In this document: positions 51,850-61,369 of the stretch, one piece after another | Position numbering within the stretch: position 1 is the stretch's first letter | Layout of the letters: every line of letters starts with the position of its first letter | Assembly (NCBI RefSeq): GCF_002261345.1 | Contig: NZ_NEVT01000003.1 | Coordinates: 1 to 64,000 of the forward strand | Origin: Bordetella genomosp. 2 | Lineage (GTDB): Bacteria > Pseudomonadota > Gammaproteobacteria > Burkholderiales > Burkholderiaceae_B | DNA: 64,000 nucleotides | Reading direction: 5' to 3' | Notes under the pieces: model-generated | Databases searched by the model: none | Seen by the model: the letters and a program-made list of their open reading frames with translations, nothing else | Told to the model about the DNA's origin: nothing | Made by a program: the position numbers and the translations under genes

Positions 51850-52498
51850 TGGCGCCGGGGCGGCTGAAGCGCTCGAAGCGGGGCGCGCCGAACCGTTCGA
51901 CGCGGGTCGGCTTGTGCGCCGCCGCCTGCGCCGTCTGGGCCGCCGCCTGCTCGCGCTGCGCGATCAGCGCCTCAGCCTTGTGGTGATGCGGCGCCAGCCG
52001 GCGCACCATGACCCGTCCGTCGCGCGGGAAATAGCCGATGCGTCGCGCGTGTACGTCGCCCAGGTCCTGGGCCAGCACCGGGATGCCTTCCGTCTGCAGA
52101 TAGTTCAGCACGAAGCGGGCATTGCGCTCGCCGATATTCAGCTGCTGCATGGCGCTCAGCACCGCGCCGCCGCCGAACACCTTGGCCTCCAGGCGTTCGC
52201 GCGCCGCGCCCGCCTTGAGCAATTCGTTGACTAGCACTTCCATCGCGAATGCGCCGTAGCGCATGGTGGCCGAGGCGGGCGATTCGGTGTCGCCCTCGGG
52301 CAGCATGAAGTGGTTCATGCCGCCCACGCCGGCGCGCGGGTCGCGGATACAGGCCGCCACGCATGACCCCAGCACCGTCGAGATCATGATGTCGTCGCGG
52401 GTGACGTAGTATTCATTGGGCAGCACCTTGACCGCAGCGCAATGGAACGCGCTATCAAAATAGTGACGCGTTGCGCGGGCATCGGGGCGAGAGGACAT
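51839..52498 (-). CDS. cheD: Chemoreceptor glutamine deamidase CheD
   Basis: A 219-aa CheD protein. The catalytic Cys46 lies in [14 protein letters not shown] and His63 in [12 protein letters not shown]; the [19 protein letters not shown] block is typical. CheD deamidates glutamines in chemoreceptors and can bind CheC. The C-terminus is extended by 30-40 basic, Ala-rich residues. No other chemotaxis gene is in the window, so this is an orphan cheD between a metabolic enzyme and ftsEX. The ATG at 52498 gives a 20-residue lead before [11 protein letters not shown]. Confidence 0.92.
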   Translation of the reverse strand: MSSRPDARATRHYFDSAFHCAAVKVLPNEYYVTRDDIMISTVLGSCVAACIRDPRAGVGGMNHFMLPEGDTESPASATMRYGAFAMEVLVNELLKAGAARERLEAKVFGGGAVLSAMQQLNIGERNARFVLNYLQTEGIPVLAQDLGDVHARRIGYFPRDGRVMVRRLAPHHHKAEALIAQREQAAAQTAQAAAHKPTRVERFGAPRFERFSRPGATAG

Positions 52499-52680
52499 AG
52501 GAACACGCGAAGAGGGCGCGGGCAACGAAGCGGGGATGACCTCATTGCCCGGCCGGAGGGATCGGGGCAAACATCTTGTGTAACTAAATTTGTCGACTTT
52601 GGCAATGCCATCCAGGCCGTCGGCGGCCCGGCGGGCGTGCTGTAAGCGCACGCGCCCAAAATGCGTCCCCAATTTTTATC

Positions 52681-52731
52681 GGGCTGGCGCCGTGCGATGC
52701 CCACTGTAACGGGCGCCAGCCCTTTCCTTTT
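52681..52731 (+). terminator. Stem-loop with T-run upstream of cheD, downstream of ftsX
   Basis: GGGCTGGCGCC (52681-52691) pairs with GGCGCCAGCCC (52712-52722), followed on the plus strand by TTTCCTTTT. The U-tract is on the plus side, yet both neighbours (ftsX ending at 52747 and cheD starting at 52498) run on the minus strand. On the minus strand the stem is followed by GATAAAAATT, which is poor. It may still separate ftsX from cheD, or end an antisense transcript. The remaining leader of cheD (52499-52680) shows nothing else clear. Confidence 0.55.
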
Positions 52732-52746
52732 GGAGTATTAACGGCC

Positions 52747-53655
52747 TTAAAAGCGGGTATTGCGCGTGACTGACCAGCGCGCCGCCAGGGCGCCCAGGAT
52801 GCTGGTGCCCAGCACCGCCGCGGCCAGCACTGGCAGCGCCGGCAGGCGCAGGGCGAATTCCGCCCCGTAGCTGCGCGCCAGCCCCAGCAGGGCGTCGTTC
52901 AGCGGCGCCAGCGCCAGCGCCGCCGCGCCGATGGCCAGCAGGGCCGCCAGCGCGCCCGACAGGGCGCCCAGGTACAGGAACGGCCGCCGGACGAACGATT
53001 CGGTGGCCCCCACCAGGCGCGCCACGGCGATTTCCTCGCGTTGCAGCATGGCCTGCATGCGCACCGTATTGAAGACGGCGGCCAGCACCACGGCGGCCAC
53101 GCAAGCGGCCAGGAACAGCAGGCCGACGCGCGCGAAGCGCAGGATGGCTTCCAGCCGCTGCACCCAGGCGCTGTCGAGCTGCACCTGGTCGACGTGCTCC
53201 CATTGGCGCCAGGCCTGGGCCAGCACGTCGGCGCGGCCCGCCAGGTTGTCGCCTTCGGTGAGCGTGGCGACCACCGCGTCGGGCAGCGGGTTGCCCGGCA
53301 GCACGGCGAGCGCCTGTTCCCAGGCCGGGTCCTGGCGCAGGGCGGCCAGCGCCTCGTCGCGCGGCACCACGCGCACGGCCTGCACCTGGCCGGCGTACTC
53401 GGCGCCGATGCGGCGCGAGATGTCCGCCGCCGCCCCCGCGGGCGCGCCGGGCTGCAGGAACAGGGTCAGTTCGGGCGTGACCGACACTTGCCGCGCCACC
53501 GGCTGGGCCGATACGAGGATGGCGCCGCCCAGCAGCGGCAAGGCCAGGGCCAGGGCCATGACCAGCAGGTTGGCCAGCGACGAGAAGGGCTGCTTGGCCA
53601 GGCGCCGCAGGGTGACGGTCAGGGCGTAGCGGTGCTGTCGTAGCCAGGATTTCAT
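52747..53655 (-). CDS. ftsX: Cell division protein FtsX
   Basis: The 302-aa membrane protein has the FtsX topology: one N-terminal helix (SLANLLVMALALALPLLGGAILV), a periplasmic domain about residues 45-165 (LTLFLQPGAPAGAAADISRRIG) and three C-terminal helices, with the MQAMLQREEIAVARLVGATESFVRRPFLYLG loop conserved. With FtsE it activates cell-wall hydrolases at the septum. Its ATG overlaps the ftsE stop by 4 bp. Confidence 0.93.
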   Translation of the reverse strand: MKSWLRQHRYALTVTLRRLAKQPFSSLANLLVMALALALPLLGGAILVSAQPVARQVSVTPELTLFLQPGAPAGAAADISRRIGAEYAGQVQAVRVVPRDEALAALRQDPAWEQALAVLPGNPLPDAVVATLTEGDNLAGRADVLAQAWRQWEHVDQVQLDSAWVQRLEAILRFARVGLLFLAACVAAVVLAAVFNTVRMQAMLQREEIAVARLVGATESFVRRPFLYLGALSGALAALLAIGAAALALAPLNDALLGLARSYGAEFALRLPALPVLAAAVLGTSILGALAARWSVTRNTRF

Positions 53656-54320
53656 GCTTGGGCTCCCGAGTCGTGGAACTTGCCCGGCTCCAGGCGCAGG
53701 GTGCGCGTGGCGTATTGCGCCAGCAGTTGCTCGTCGTGCGAGGCAATCAGGGTGGTGACCCCGACGCGGTTGAAGTCGCGGAACACGTTCAGGATGCGCC
53801 GGGCGGTGTCGTGGTCCAGGTTGGCGGTGGGCTCGTCGGCGATCAGGATGGCGGGCCGGTTCACGATGGCGCGCGCGATCGCCAGCCGCTGCTGTTCGCC
53901 GCCGGACAGCTCGATGGGATTCATGTCTTCCTTGCCTGCCAGGCCGACCTTGTCGAGCGCGGCGCGCGCGCGGGCGCCGGCCGAATCGGGCGACTGGCCG
54001 GTCACCGCCAGCGGCAGCATGACGTTCTGCAGGGCGCTGCGGTCGTACAGCAGGTGGGTGTCCTGCAGGATGACGCCGACGGCGCGGCGCAGGTAGGGGC
54101 GCGCGCGCGCCGGCAGTTTGTCGAGCCGCTGGCCGTTGACCTGGATGGAACCGCGGCTGGCGGGCTCCAGCCCGCCGATCAGTTTGAGCAATGTGGATTT
54201 GCCGGCGCCGGAGGCGCCTGACACGAAGATGAATTCGCCGGCGCTGACGCGGAAGTTGATATCGGCCAGGATGTTGCGGCCGCGCCCGTACGATTTGAAG
54301 ACGTGCTGGAATTCGATCAT
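53652..54320 (-). CDS. ftsE: Cell division ATP-binding protein FtsE
   Basis: A 222-aa ABC ATPase with Walker A GASGAGKSTLLK, signature ELSGGEQQRLAIARA and Walker B ILIADEPTANLD. The start IEFQHVFKSYGRG is the typical FtsE opening; an upstream in-frame codon at 54347 is ignored. It drives FtsX to regulate septal peptidoglycan hydrolysis. It is the first gene of ftsEX and diverges from the aapJ region; the 193-bp gap holds no further gene. Confidence 0.95.
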   Translation of the reverse strand: MIEFQHVFKSYGRGRNILADINFRVSAGEFIFVSGASGAGKSTLLKLIGGLEPASRGSIQVNGQRLDKLPARARPYLRRAVGVILQDTHLLYDRSALQNVMLPLAVTGQSPDSAGARARAALDKVGLAGKEDMNPIELSGGEQQRLAIARAIVNRPAILIADEPTANLDHDTARRILNVFRDFNRVGVTTLIASHDEQLLAQYATRTLRLEPGKFHDSGAQA

Positions 54321-54513
54321 GGCGGCAGGGTCGAGATGAAGCAGCAATAGTACCGCGCGGCGATCGGCCGCACGTTTGCATATATTTCCGTCCCTTTTTT
54401 TCTATGGATTCGTCAAGGGATTTCCCCCATGTCCCCGAATAACCCCAGCCGCTACCATGCCGGCGATGCTTTATGCACCCACCTCTGCATGAAAAGCTTC
54501 CTACAGGAGATCA

Positions 54514-55533
54514 ATGATGAAAGCACTGAAATTAGCCGCCGTGGCGGCCGCACTGTGCGCGGCGTCCACGGCGGCCAACGCTGGCGCGACCTTCGATAGC
54601 GTCAAGAAAAAAGGCTTCGTCCAGTGCGGTGTGTCCACCGGCATCCCGGGCTTCTCCATGGCGGACAGCAAGGGCCAGTGGCAGGGCATCGACGTCGACA
54701 TGTGCCGCGCCATCGCCGCCACCATGTTCAATGACGCGAGCAAGTTCAAGGTCACGCCGCTCAACACGCAGCAGCGCTTCACCGCGCTGCAGTCGGGCGA
54801 AGTCGACGTGCTGACCCGCAACACCACCCAGACCCTGACGCGCGACACCACGCTCGGCCTGATCGGCGCCGGCGTCAACTACTACGACAGCCAGGGCGTG
54901 ATGGTGTCCAAGGAACTGGGCGTCAAGAGCGCCAAGGAACTGAACGGCGCCACCATCTGCGTGCAGCCGGGCACCACCACCGAACTCAACCTGGCGGACT
55001 GGTTCCGCGGCCAGAAGATCGAGTTCAAGCCGGTGGTGATCGACAAGTACGACGAGATCATCCGCGCCTTCTCGGCCGGGCGCTGCGACGCCTTCACGAC
55101 CGACAAGTCGCAGCTGGCCTCGACCCGCACCACGCTGGAGAACCCCGACAACTACGTCATCCTGCCGGAAGACTTCTCCAAGGAGCCGCTGGGCCCCATG
55201 GTGCGCCAGGGCGACGAGCAGTGGTTCAACGTGGTGCGCTGGTCGCTCAACGCCATGCTGGAAGCCGAGGAGTACGGCATCACGTCCAAGAACGTCGACG
55301 AGATGACCAAGAGCTCCAACCCAAACATCCAGCGCATCCTGGGCGTGACGCCCGGCATGGGCAAGAACCTGGGCGTGGATGACAAGTGGGCCTACAACAT
55401 CATCAAGCAAGTGGGCAACTACGGCGAGAGCTTTGAGCGCACGCTGGGCATGAGCAGCGCCATGAAGCTCGAGCGCGGCCTGAACGCGTCGTACAAGAAC
55501 GGCGGTCTGATGTACGGCTGGCCGGTGCGCTGA
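54514..55533 (+). CDS. aapJ: General L-amino acid ABC transporter, substrate-binding protein
   Basis: The 339-aa periplasmic protein has a signal peptide (KLAAVAAALCAASTAANAG) and family-3 solute-binding blocks: GFVQCGVSTGIPGFSMAD, GIDVDMCRAIAATMF, LTRNTTQTLTRDT and RCDAFTTDKSQLAS. These match AapJ/BztA, which deliver a broad range of amino acids. GGAG is well placed before the tandem ATGs. It opens the aapJQMP operon and is separated from aapQ by hairpins that could lower expression of the permease genes relative to the receptor. Confidence 0.93.
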   Translation: MMKALKLAAVAAALCAASTAANAGATFDSVKKKGFVQCGVSTGIPGFSMADSKGQWQGIDVDMCRAIAATMFNDASKFKVTPLNTQQRFTALQSGEVDVLTRNTTQTLTRDTTLGLIGAGVNYYDSQGVMVSKELGVKSAKELNGATICVQPGTTTELNLADWFRGQKIEFKPVVIDKYDEIIRAFSAGRCDAFTTDKSQLASTRTTLENPDNYVILPEDFSKEPLGPMVRQGDEQWFNVVRWSLNAMLEAEEYGITSKNVDEMTKSSNPNIQRILGVTPGMGKNLGVDDKWAYNIIKQVGNYGESFERTLGMSSAMKLERGLNASYKNGGLMYGWPVR

Positions 55534-55548
55534 GCACGGCAGCTGCCG

Positions 55549-55594
55549 GGCAGGGCGGGGTTCCCCCGCCTTGCCGAGCCCGCCTGCGGCGGGC
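55549..55594 (+). terminator. Double hairpin between aapJ and aapQ
   Basis: GGCAGGGCGGGG pairs with CCCCGCCTTGCC (one G-U) around TTC at 55549-55575, and GCCCGCC/GGCGGGC around TGC at 55578-55594. No strong U-run follows. Such structures after a binding-protein gene usually partly stop transcription or protect the upstream mRNA, giving more receptor than permease. Confidence 0.55.
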
Positions 55595-55659
55595 GGCAGG
55601 AGCAAGGTGGCATGAGGATTTTCCCGGCCATTCCTGTTCGACTTCTGTAGATTCATCCC

Positions 55660-56850
55660 ATGACGACAAACAATCAGCAAGTCCCGGTGAGTGCGCCCAA
55701 GCGCAGTCTCAGCTGGAACGATCCCGGCGTGCGCGCCGTGGTCTATCAGGTCGTCGCGCTGGCTTTGGTCGCCCTGGCCGTGTGGTTCCTGGTGTCCAAC
55801 ACGCTGAACAACCTGGCAGTACGCAATATCTCCACCGGCTTCGATTTCATCGGGCGCGAGGCCGGCTTCGCCATCGGCGAGACGCCCATCGCCTATTCCC
55901 CCGCCGACACCTACGGCCGCGCCATCTGGGTCGGCCTGCTCAACACGCTGCGCGCGGCCGTGCTGGGCATCGTGCTGGCCACCATCCTGGGCACCCTGAT
56001 CGGGGTGGGCCGGCTGTCGAAGAACTGGCTCATGGCCAAGGTGTGCTCGATCTATGTCGAGATCATGCGCAACGTGCCCCTGCTGCTGCAGCTGTTCTTC
56101 TGGTATGCGCTGATCACCGAGAACATGCCAGGCCCGCGGCAGGCGCTCAACCCGCTGCCCGGCGTGTTCATTTCCAATCGCGGCCTGAAGGTGCCGGGGC
56201 TGGAAGGCGGTTCGCTGGACTGGATACTGGCCGGGCTGGCGCTGGCCATCGTCGGCACCATCGTCGCGGCGCACTGGGGCAAGAAGCGCCAGGAGGCCAC
56301 CGGCCGGGTATTCCCGCTGGGCCGCGCGGCGCTGGGCCTGTTCATCGTCCTGCCCGTCCTGGGCTGGCTGGTGGGCGGCGCCTCCCTGACGCTGGACATG
56401 CCGGAGCTCAAGGGCTTCAACTTCGCCGGCGGCCTGACGCTTTCGCCGGAGTTCGCCGCGCTGCTGGCCGGCCTGGTGATCTACACCTCGGCCTTCATCG
56501 CCGAAGTGGTGCGCTCGGGCATCCAGGCCGTCAACCAGGGCCAATGGGAAGCGGCCGGCTCGCTGGGCCTGCGCCGTTCGCGCATCCTGCGCCTGGTGGT
56601 GCTGCCGCAGGCGCTGCGCGTGATCATCCCGCCGATGACCAGCCAGTACCTGAACCTGACCAAGAACAGCTCGCTGGCGGTGGCGATCGGCTATCCGGAC
56701 ATTGTCTCGGTGGTCAACACCACCATGAACCAGACCGGGCAGGCCATCGAGGGCATTCTCATCATCATGGCGGCCTACCTGACGGTCAGCCTGTCCATAT
56801 CGGTCTTCATGAACTGGTACAACAAGCGCATCGCGCTGGTGGAGCGTTGA
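55660..56850 (+). CDS. aapQ: General L-amino acid ABC transporter, permease AapQ
   Basis: The 396-aa inner-membrane permease has an HisM/GlnP-type binding-protein-dependent transport domain; the EAA-type loop is QWEAAGSLGLRRSRILRLVVLPQALRVIIPP near residues 295-325. The long insert in the first half and overall length match AapQ/BztB rather than ordinary polar amino acid permeases. It pairs with AapM, whose ATG lies 1 bp after this stop. Confidence 0.92.
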   Translation: MTTNNQQVPVSAPKRSLSWNDPGVRAVVYQVVALALVALAVWFLVSNTLNNLAVRNISTGFDFIGREAGFAIGETPIAYSPADTYGRAIWVGLLNTLRAAVLGIVLATILGTLIGVGRLSKNWLMAKVCSIYVEIMRNVPLLLQLFFWYALITENMPGPRQALNPLPGVFISNRGLKVPGLEGGSLDWILAGLALAIVGTIVAAHWGKKRQEATGRVFPLGRAALGLFIVLPVLGWLVGGASLTLDMPELKGFNFAGGLTLSPEFAALLAGLVIYTSAFIAEVVRSGIQAVNQGQWEAAGSLGLRRSRILRLVVLPQALRVIIPPMTSQYLNLTKNSSLAVAIGYPDIVSVVNTTMNQTGQAIEGILIIMAAYLTVSLSISVFMNWYNKRIALVER

Positions 56851-56851
56851 C

Positions 56852-57952
56852 ATGAGCACGACTACGCATATCCCCAGCGAAGGCCTGCCGCCGCCCAGCA
56901 ACCAGGTGGGCGTGTGGCCCTGGCTCAAAGAGCGGCTGTTCTCCTCGCCCCTGAGCATCCTGGCCACGGTGCTGGTGGCCTGGCTGCTGCTGATGGCGGT
57001 GCCGGCGCTGGTCGAATGGGCCTTCCTGCAGGCCGACTTCACTTCGGCGACCTCGCAGGAATGCCGCAAGGCGGCCGGCGCGTGCTGGGCGTTCATCGTC
57101 GAGAAGCACCGCCTGATCCTGTTCGGCACCTATCCGTACGATGAGCAGTGGCGGCCCCTGCTAGCCACCATCATCCTCATCGCGGTGATCGTCTGCAGCG
57201 GCCTGCGGCGTTTCTGGAACTTGCGCCTGGCGCTGATCTGGGTGGTCGGCCTGACCGCCGTGGCGGTGCTGATGTGGGGCGGCGTGCTGGGCCTGACCTA
57301 TGTCGAGAACTCGCGCTGGGGCGGCCTGCCGCTGACCCTGATCCTGTCGACCTTCGGCATCGCCTTCGCCTTCCCGCTGGGCGTGCTGCTGGCGCTGGGC
57401 CGCAAGTCGAAGATGCCGGCCATCAAGGCGCTGTGCGTCGTGTACATCGAGCTGATCCGCGGCGTGCCGCTGATCAGCCTGCTGTTCATGTCGTCGGTGA
57501 TGCTGCCGCTGTTCCTGCCGGTGGGCTTTTCCATCGACAAGCTGCTGCGCGCCCAGATCGCCATCATCATGTTCGCGGCGGCCTACATCGCCGAGACCGT
57601 GCGTGGCGGCCTGCAGGCCATCCCGAAGGGGCAGTACGAGGGCGCCGATTCGCTGGGCCTGAGCTACTGGCAGCAGATGCGCAAGATCATCCTGCCGCAG
57701 GCGCTGCGCATCGTCATCCCGCCGCTGGTCAGCATTTTCATCGCCCTGTTCAAGGACACGTCGCTGGTGGTGATCATCGGCATCTTCGACCTCACGCTGG
57801 CGGCCAAGGCGGCCCTGTCGGACGCGGCCTGGCGCGGGTTCGGGGTGGAAGCCTATGTCTTCATCTCGCTGATCTACTTCGTGTTCTGCTTTTCAATGTC
57901 GAAATACAGCCAACGCCTGGAAAAACGCCTGGCGACCGGACACAAACGATAG
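56852..57952 (+). CDS. aapM: General L-amino acid ABC transporter, permease AapM
   Basis: A 366-aa permease with four to five extra N-terminal membrane segments, then the conserved core VYIELIRGVPLISLLFMSSVMLPLF and EAA loop GADSLGLSYWQQMRKIILPQALRIVIPP. This is the AapM/BztC form. It starts 1 bp after aapQ and precedes the ATPase gene by 60 bp, a gap that holds a small hairpin. Confidence 0.92.
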   Translation: MSTTTHIPSEGLPPPSNQVGVWPWLKERLFSSPLSILATVLVAWLLLMAVPALVEWAFLQADFTSATSQECRKAAGACWAFIVEKHRLILFGTYPYDEQWRPLLATIILIAVIVCSGLRRFWNLRLALIWVVGLTAVAVLMWGGVLGLTYVENSRWGGLPLTLILSTFGIAFAFPLGVLLALGRKSKMPAIKALCVVYIELIRGVPLISLLFMSSVMLPLFLPVGFSIDKLLRAQIAIIMFAAAYIAETVRGGLQAIPKGQYEGADSLGLSYWQQMRKIILPQALRIVIPPLVSIFIALFKDTSLVVIIGIFDLTLAAKAALSDAAWRGFGVEAYVFISLIYFVFCFSMSKYSQRLEKRLATGHKR

Positions 57953-57965
57953 CCGCCGGGCCCGC

Positions 57966-57982
57966 GCCCGCCGACGGCGGGC
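57966..57982 (+). other. Hairpin between aapM and aapP
   Basis: GCCCGCC and GGCGGGC pair around GA-C, 14 bp after the aapM stop. No T-run follows, so it is a candidate mRNA-processing or stability hairpin rather than a terminator. The aapP ribosome site GGGAG follows. Confidence 0.35.
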
Positions 57983-58012
57983 CGGGCCGGCGCACCTTAT
58001 GGGAGTACAGGC

Positions 58013-58753
<741 letters not shown>

Positions 58754-58754
58754 C

Positions 58755-59894
58755 CTAATGGTGTCCGGGGCCCGCCGGCCGGGCGGCCACCGCGCGGTAC
58801 ACGCGGGCGGTGTCGTCCAGGAAGGGCCGCAAGTCGAATGCCGCGAGGCTTTTCAGGCGCGCGGCCCGGCCCATTTCCGGCAGGTCGTGGGCGCCGCCGG
58901 CAACGCCGCGCAGGACCTCGGCCAGCGCCGCCGGCCGGGCCGGCGGGACGATCCAGCCGTCGCGGCCGGCGTCGACGTTTTCGGGCAGGCCGGCGTAGTC
59001 GGTCACGATGACGGGCCTGGCCATGGCCATCATTTCCCGGCAGGCGAACGAAATCGTCTCCACGCGCGTGGACAGCACGAAACCGACGTCGATGGCGGCA
59101 ATGAACGGCCGCACATCCCGCAGCGCGCCCGCGTGGGTGATGTGATCCTGCATGCCCAGGGCCGCCAGTTCGGCGCGCTGCGACGCGCTGAACGGCTCGC
59201 CGGCCAGCGCGATGTGGAAGCGGTCGGCGAGTTCGGCGGGCAGCAGCGCGACGGCGCGCACGATGTCGAGCCAGGCCTTGTAAGAGGCCGTGCCCGCGTT
59301 GCTGCCAAGCACGATGCGGCCCTCGGCGCGCGCGCCCAGCAGCGTGCGCCGGTGCATGGCCGCGGCCGCTTCGTCGAGCGGCCTGAAGTGCGCGGTGTCC
59401 ACGCCGTTGAAAATAACGCTCACCGCGCCGGCGCCGTAGGGGCTGGCGCGGAAGCGCTGTTCGACGTGCCGGCATACGGCGATCACGTGGTGCGTGCCGA
59501 AGCGGGCGCGCAGCGCCGCGCTGGCGCGGGCGATGGGAATGGTGTTGTGCTTGGTGAAGACGATGCGCGGCGGGTCTTTCATGAGCCGCGTCGCCAGGAT
59601 CGCCAGCCGATGGTCGGCCGAGCCGTTGACGTGGACGACGTCGAACCGTTCCGCCCGCAGCAGGGCGCGCAGTGTGCGCAAGGCAGCGGGAAGCTTGTAG
59701 AAGCGCGAAGGATAGTCCTGCGCATGCGCCGTGATGCCGGGCATCTGCGTGGCGAGCGCGTACAAGGCGCTGGAGGCCGGCGCCGCCACGGCGATGCGGA
59801 ACTGCCCCGACAGGCCCGCGGCCAGCCGGGAGACATAGACCGTGTGTCCGCCAATGTCCGGGCCGGAGTGGAAATTCGTGTAGAGGATCTTCAT
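58755..59894 (-). CDS. Glycosyltransferase family 4 protein
   Basis: A 379-aa GT-B fold enzyme. The N-terminal acceptor domain begins ILYTNFHSGPDIGGHTVYVSRLAAGL with the GGH-type acceptor loop. The C-terminal donor domain has FNGVDTAHFRP, RIVLGSNAGTASYK and E-x7-E-like sequence (RVETISFACREMMAMARPVIVTD). It probably transfers a sugar in envelope polysaccharide or lipopolysaccharide synthesis; donor and acceptor are unknown. No other glycan genes adjoin it, so it is an isolated transferase. Confidence 0.87.
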   Translation of the reverse strand: MKILYTNFHSGPDIGGHTVYVSRLAAGLSGQFRIAVAAPASSALYALATQMPGITAHAQDYPSRFYKLPAALRTLRALLRAERFDVVHVNGSADHRLAILATRLMKDPPRIVFTKHNTIPIARASAALRARFGTHHVIAVCRHVEQRFRASPYGAGAVSVIFNGVDTAHFRPLDEAAAAMHRRTLLGARAEGRIVLGSNAGTASYKAWLDIVRAVALLPAELADRFHIALAGEPFSASQRAELAALGMQDHITHAGALRDVRPFIAAIDVGFVLSTRVETISFACREMMAMARPVIVTDYAGLPENVDAGRDGWIVPPARPAALAEVLRGVAGGAHDLPEMGRAARLKSLAAFDLRPFLDDTARVYRAVAARPAGPGHH

Positions 59895-60072
59895 GGGTGT
59901 GGGCGCCGGGGTGGACCTTCCCCCACCATACGCGCTGCCGCATGTCGATCCGCTGTCCGTCCGCTGACAAATCCGTCAGCACGCGCGGCGCGCCGGCCGG
60001 CCTTGCCGGGCGGCCAGGGCCGCTGGAGTATGCTACGTGCCGCACAGAAGCACATCCTGGAGACCAGAACAA

Positions 60073-61098
60073 ATGCGCAATCCGCATGCTTTCCCCGTTT
60101 CGTCCGTCCGCCGCGCCCTGGTGGGCGGCGCCGTGGCCCTGGCCGCGACCCTGTCCTGCCTGGCGCCGGCCGCCGCGCAGGACACCGACTCCCCCACCAA
60201 GCCGCTGCGCTTCGTGGTGCCGTACCCGCCCGGCGGCCCGCTCGATTCGACCGCCCGCCTGCTGGCCGAGAAAGTGCGCGCCTCGCTGGGCCAGCCCATC
60301 ATCGTCGAGAACCGCTCCGGGGCGGGCGGCAACATCGGCGCCGACCTGGTGGCCAAGGCCGCCCCTGACGGCTACACGCTGGTGATGGGAGCGGTGGCCA
60401 CGCATGCCATCAATCCGTGGCTGTTCGCGAACCTGCCGTACGATCCCATCAAGGATTTCGCGCCGGTCACCATCGTGGCGGCGGTGCCCAACGTGCTGGT
60501 GATGAACGTCGACTTCGCCAAGAAGAACGGCATCGAGTCGCTGGCCGACCTGATCGCCTACGCCAAGAAGAATCCGGACCGGCTGAATTACGGCTCGGGC
60601 GGCAACGGCAGCGCCGGCCACCTGGCGGGCGAACTGCTGAAGGCGCGCGCCGGCATCAAGGCGGTGCACATCCCGTACCAGGGCGCGTCGCCGGCGCAGC
60701 TGGCGCTGCTGGGCGGCCAGTCCGACTTCATGTTCGACAACCTGGCCTCCGCGGCGCCGCTGATCAAGGACGGCAAGGTCAAGGCGCTGGCCGTGACCAC
60801 GCTGCAGCGCTCCTCGCTGCTGGCCGACGTGCCCACCATGGACGAGGCCGGCGTCAAGGGCTTCGACCTGGGCACCTGGTTCGGCGTGTTCACCACCGGC
60901 GGTACGCCGGCCGCCGTGGTCGCCAAGCTGAACCAGGCCTATGCCGAAGCGCTGCGCCAGCCCGACGTGCGCCAGCGCCTGCTGGCCATGGGGTCGGAAG
61001 CGCAACCCATGACGGCCGAGGCGTTCGCCGCGTTCGTCAAGAAAGAGAAAGACAAGTACCAGGAAATCGTCAAGCTCTCGGGCGCCAGCCTGAACTGA
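60073..61098 (+). CDS. Tripartite tricarboxylate transporter receptor (Bug family)
   Basis: The 341-aa periplasmic protein has a signal peptide (cleavage near PAAAQD) followed by the Bug signature KPLRFVVPYPPGGPLDSTARLLAEKV, then IIVENRSGAGGNIGADLVAKAAPDGYTL. The NYGSGGNGSAGHLAGELLK and HIPYQGASPAQLALLGGQ blocks line the ligand cleft. Bug receptors, greatly expanded in Bordetella, capture carboxylated compounds. The membrane TctAB partners are not adjacent. The following FAD monooxygenase gene converges, with a repeat array between them. Confidence 0.92.
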   Translation: MRNPHAFPVSSVRRALVGGAVALAATLSCLAPAAAQDTDSPTKPLRFVVPYPPGGPLDSTARLLAEKVRASLGQPIIVENRSGAGGNIGADLVAKAAPDGYTLVMGAVATHAINPWLFANLPYDPIKDFAPVTIVAAVPNVLVMNVDFAKKNGIESLADLIAYAKKNPDRLNYGSGGNGSAGHLAGELLKARAGIKAVHIPYQGASPAQLALLGGQSDFMFDNLASAAPLIKDGKVKALAVTTLQRSSLLADVPTMDEAGVKGFDLGTWFGVFTTGGTPAAVVAKLNQAYAEALRQPDVRQRLLAMGSEAQPMTAEAFAAFVKKEKDKYQEIVKLSGASLN

Positions 61099-61128
61099 GC
61101 CGCCCGGCATGCCGCGCCAATGAGGCGC

Positions 61129-61351
61129 GGTGTCTGACACCCCATGCGACGTCCGCGGCCGGCCCACGGTGGGGTGGGGGGTGTCAGACACCTATCCAGC
61201 TGAGTCGCCTGGCAGCCGCGCCGCTGAGGCGCGGTGTCTGACACCTGTTCCGTTCGAGCACCTGCCGTGGCGCGCTGGTGGGGGGCGGTGTCTGACACCC
61301 CGTGCGATGTCCGTGGCCGGCCTCGGGGTGGGGCATGGGGTGTCAGACACC
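61129..61351. repeat. Array of five GGTGTCWGACACC palindromes about 52 bp apart
   Basis: Perfect 13-mers start at 61129, 61180, 61233, 61287 and 61339 (steps 51, 53, 54, 52). The central base is T, A, T, T, A. Intervening segments are partly duplicated: 61142-61179 resembles 61300-61338 (TGCGAYGTCCGYGGCCGGCC), and the flank TGAGGCGCGGTGTCTG occurs twice. The array fills the 271-bp gap between the convergent Bug receptor and FAD monooxygenase genes, where hairpins could serve as a transcription barrier. Confidence 0.88.
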
Positions 61352-61369
61352 TTGCATCCACCCCGGCGG

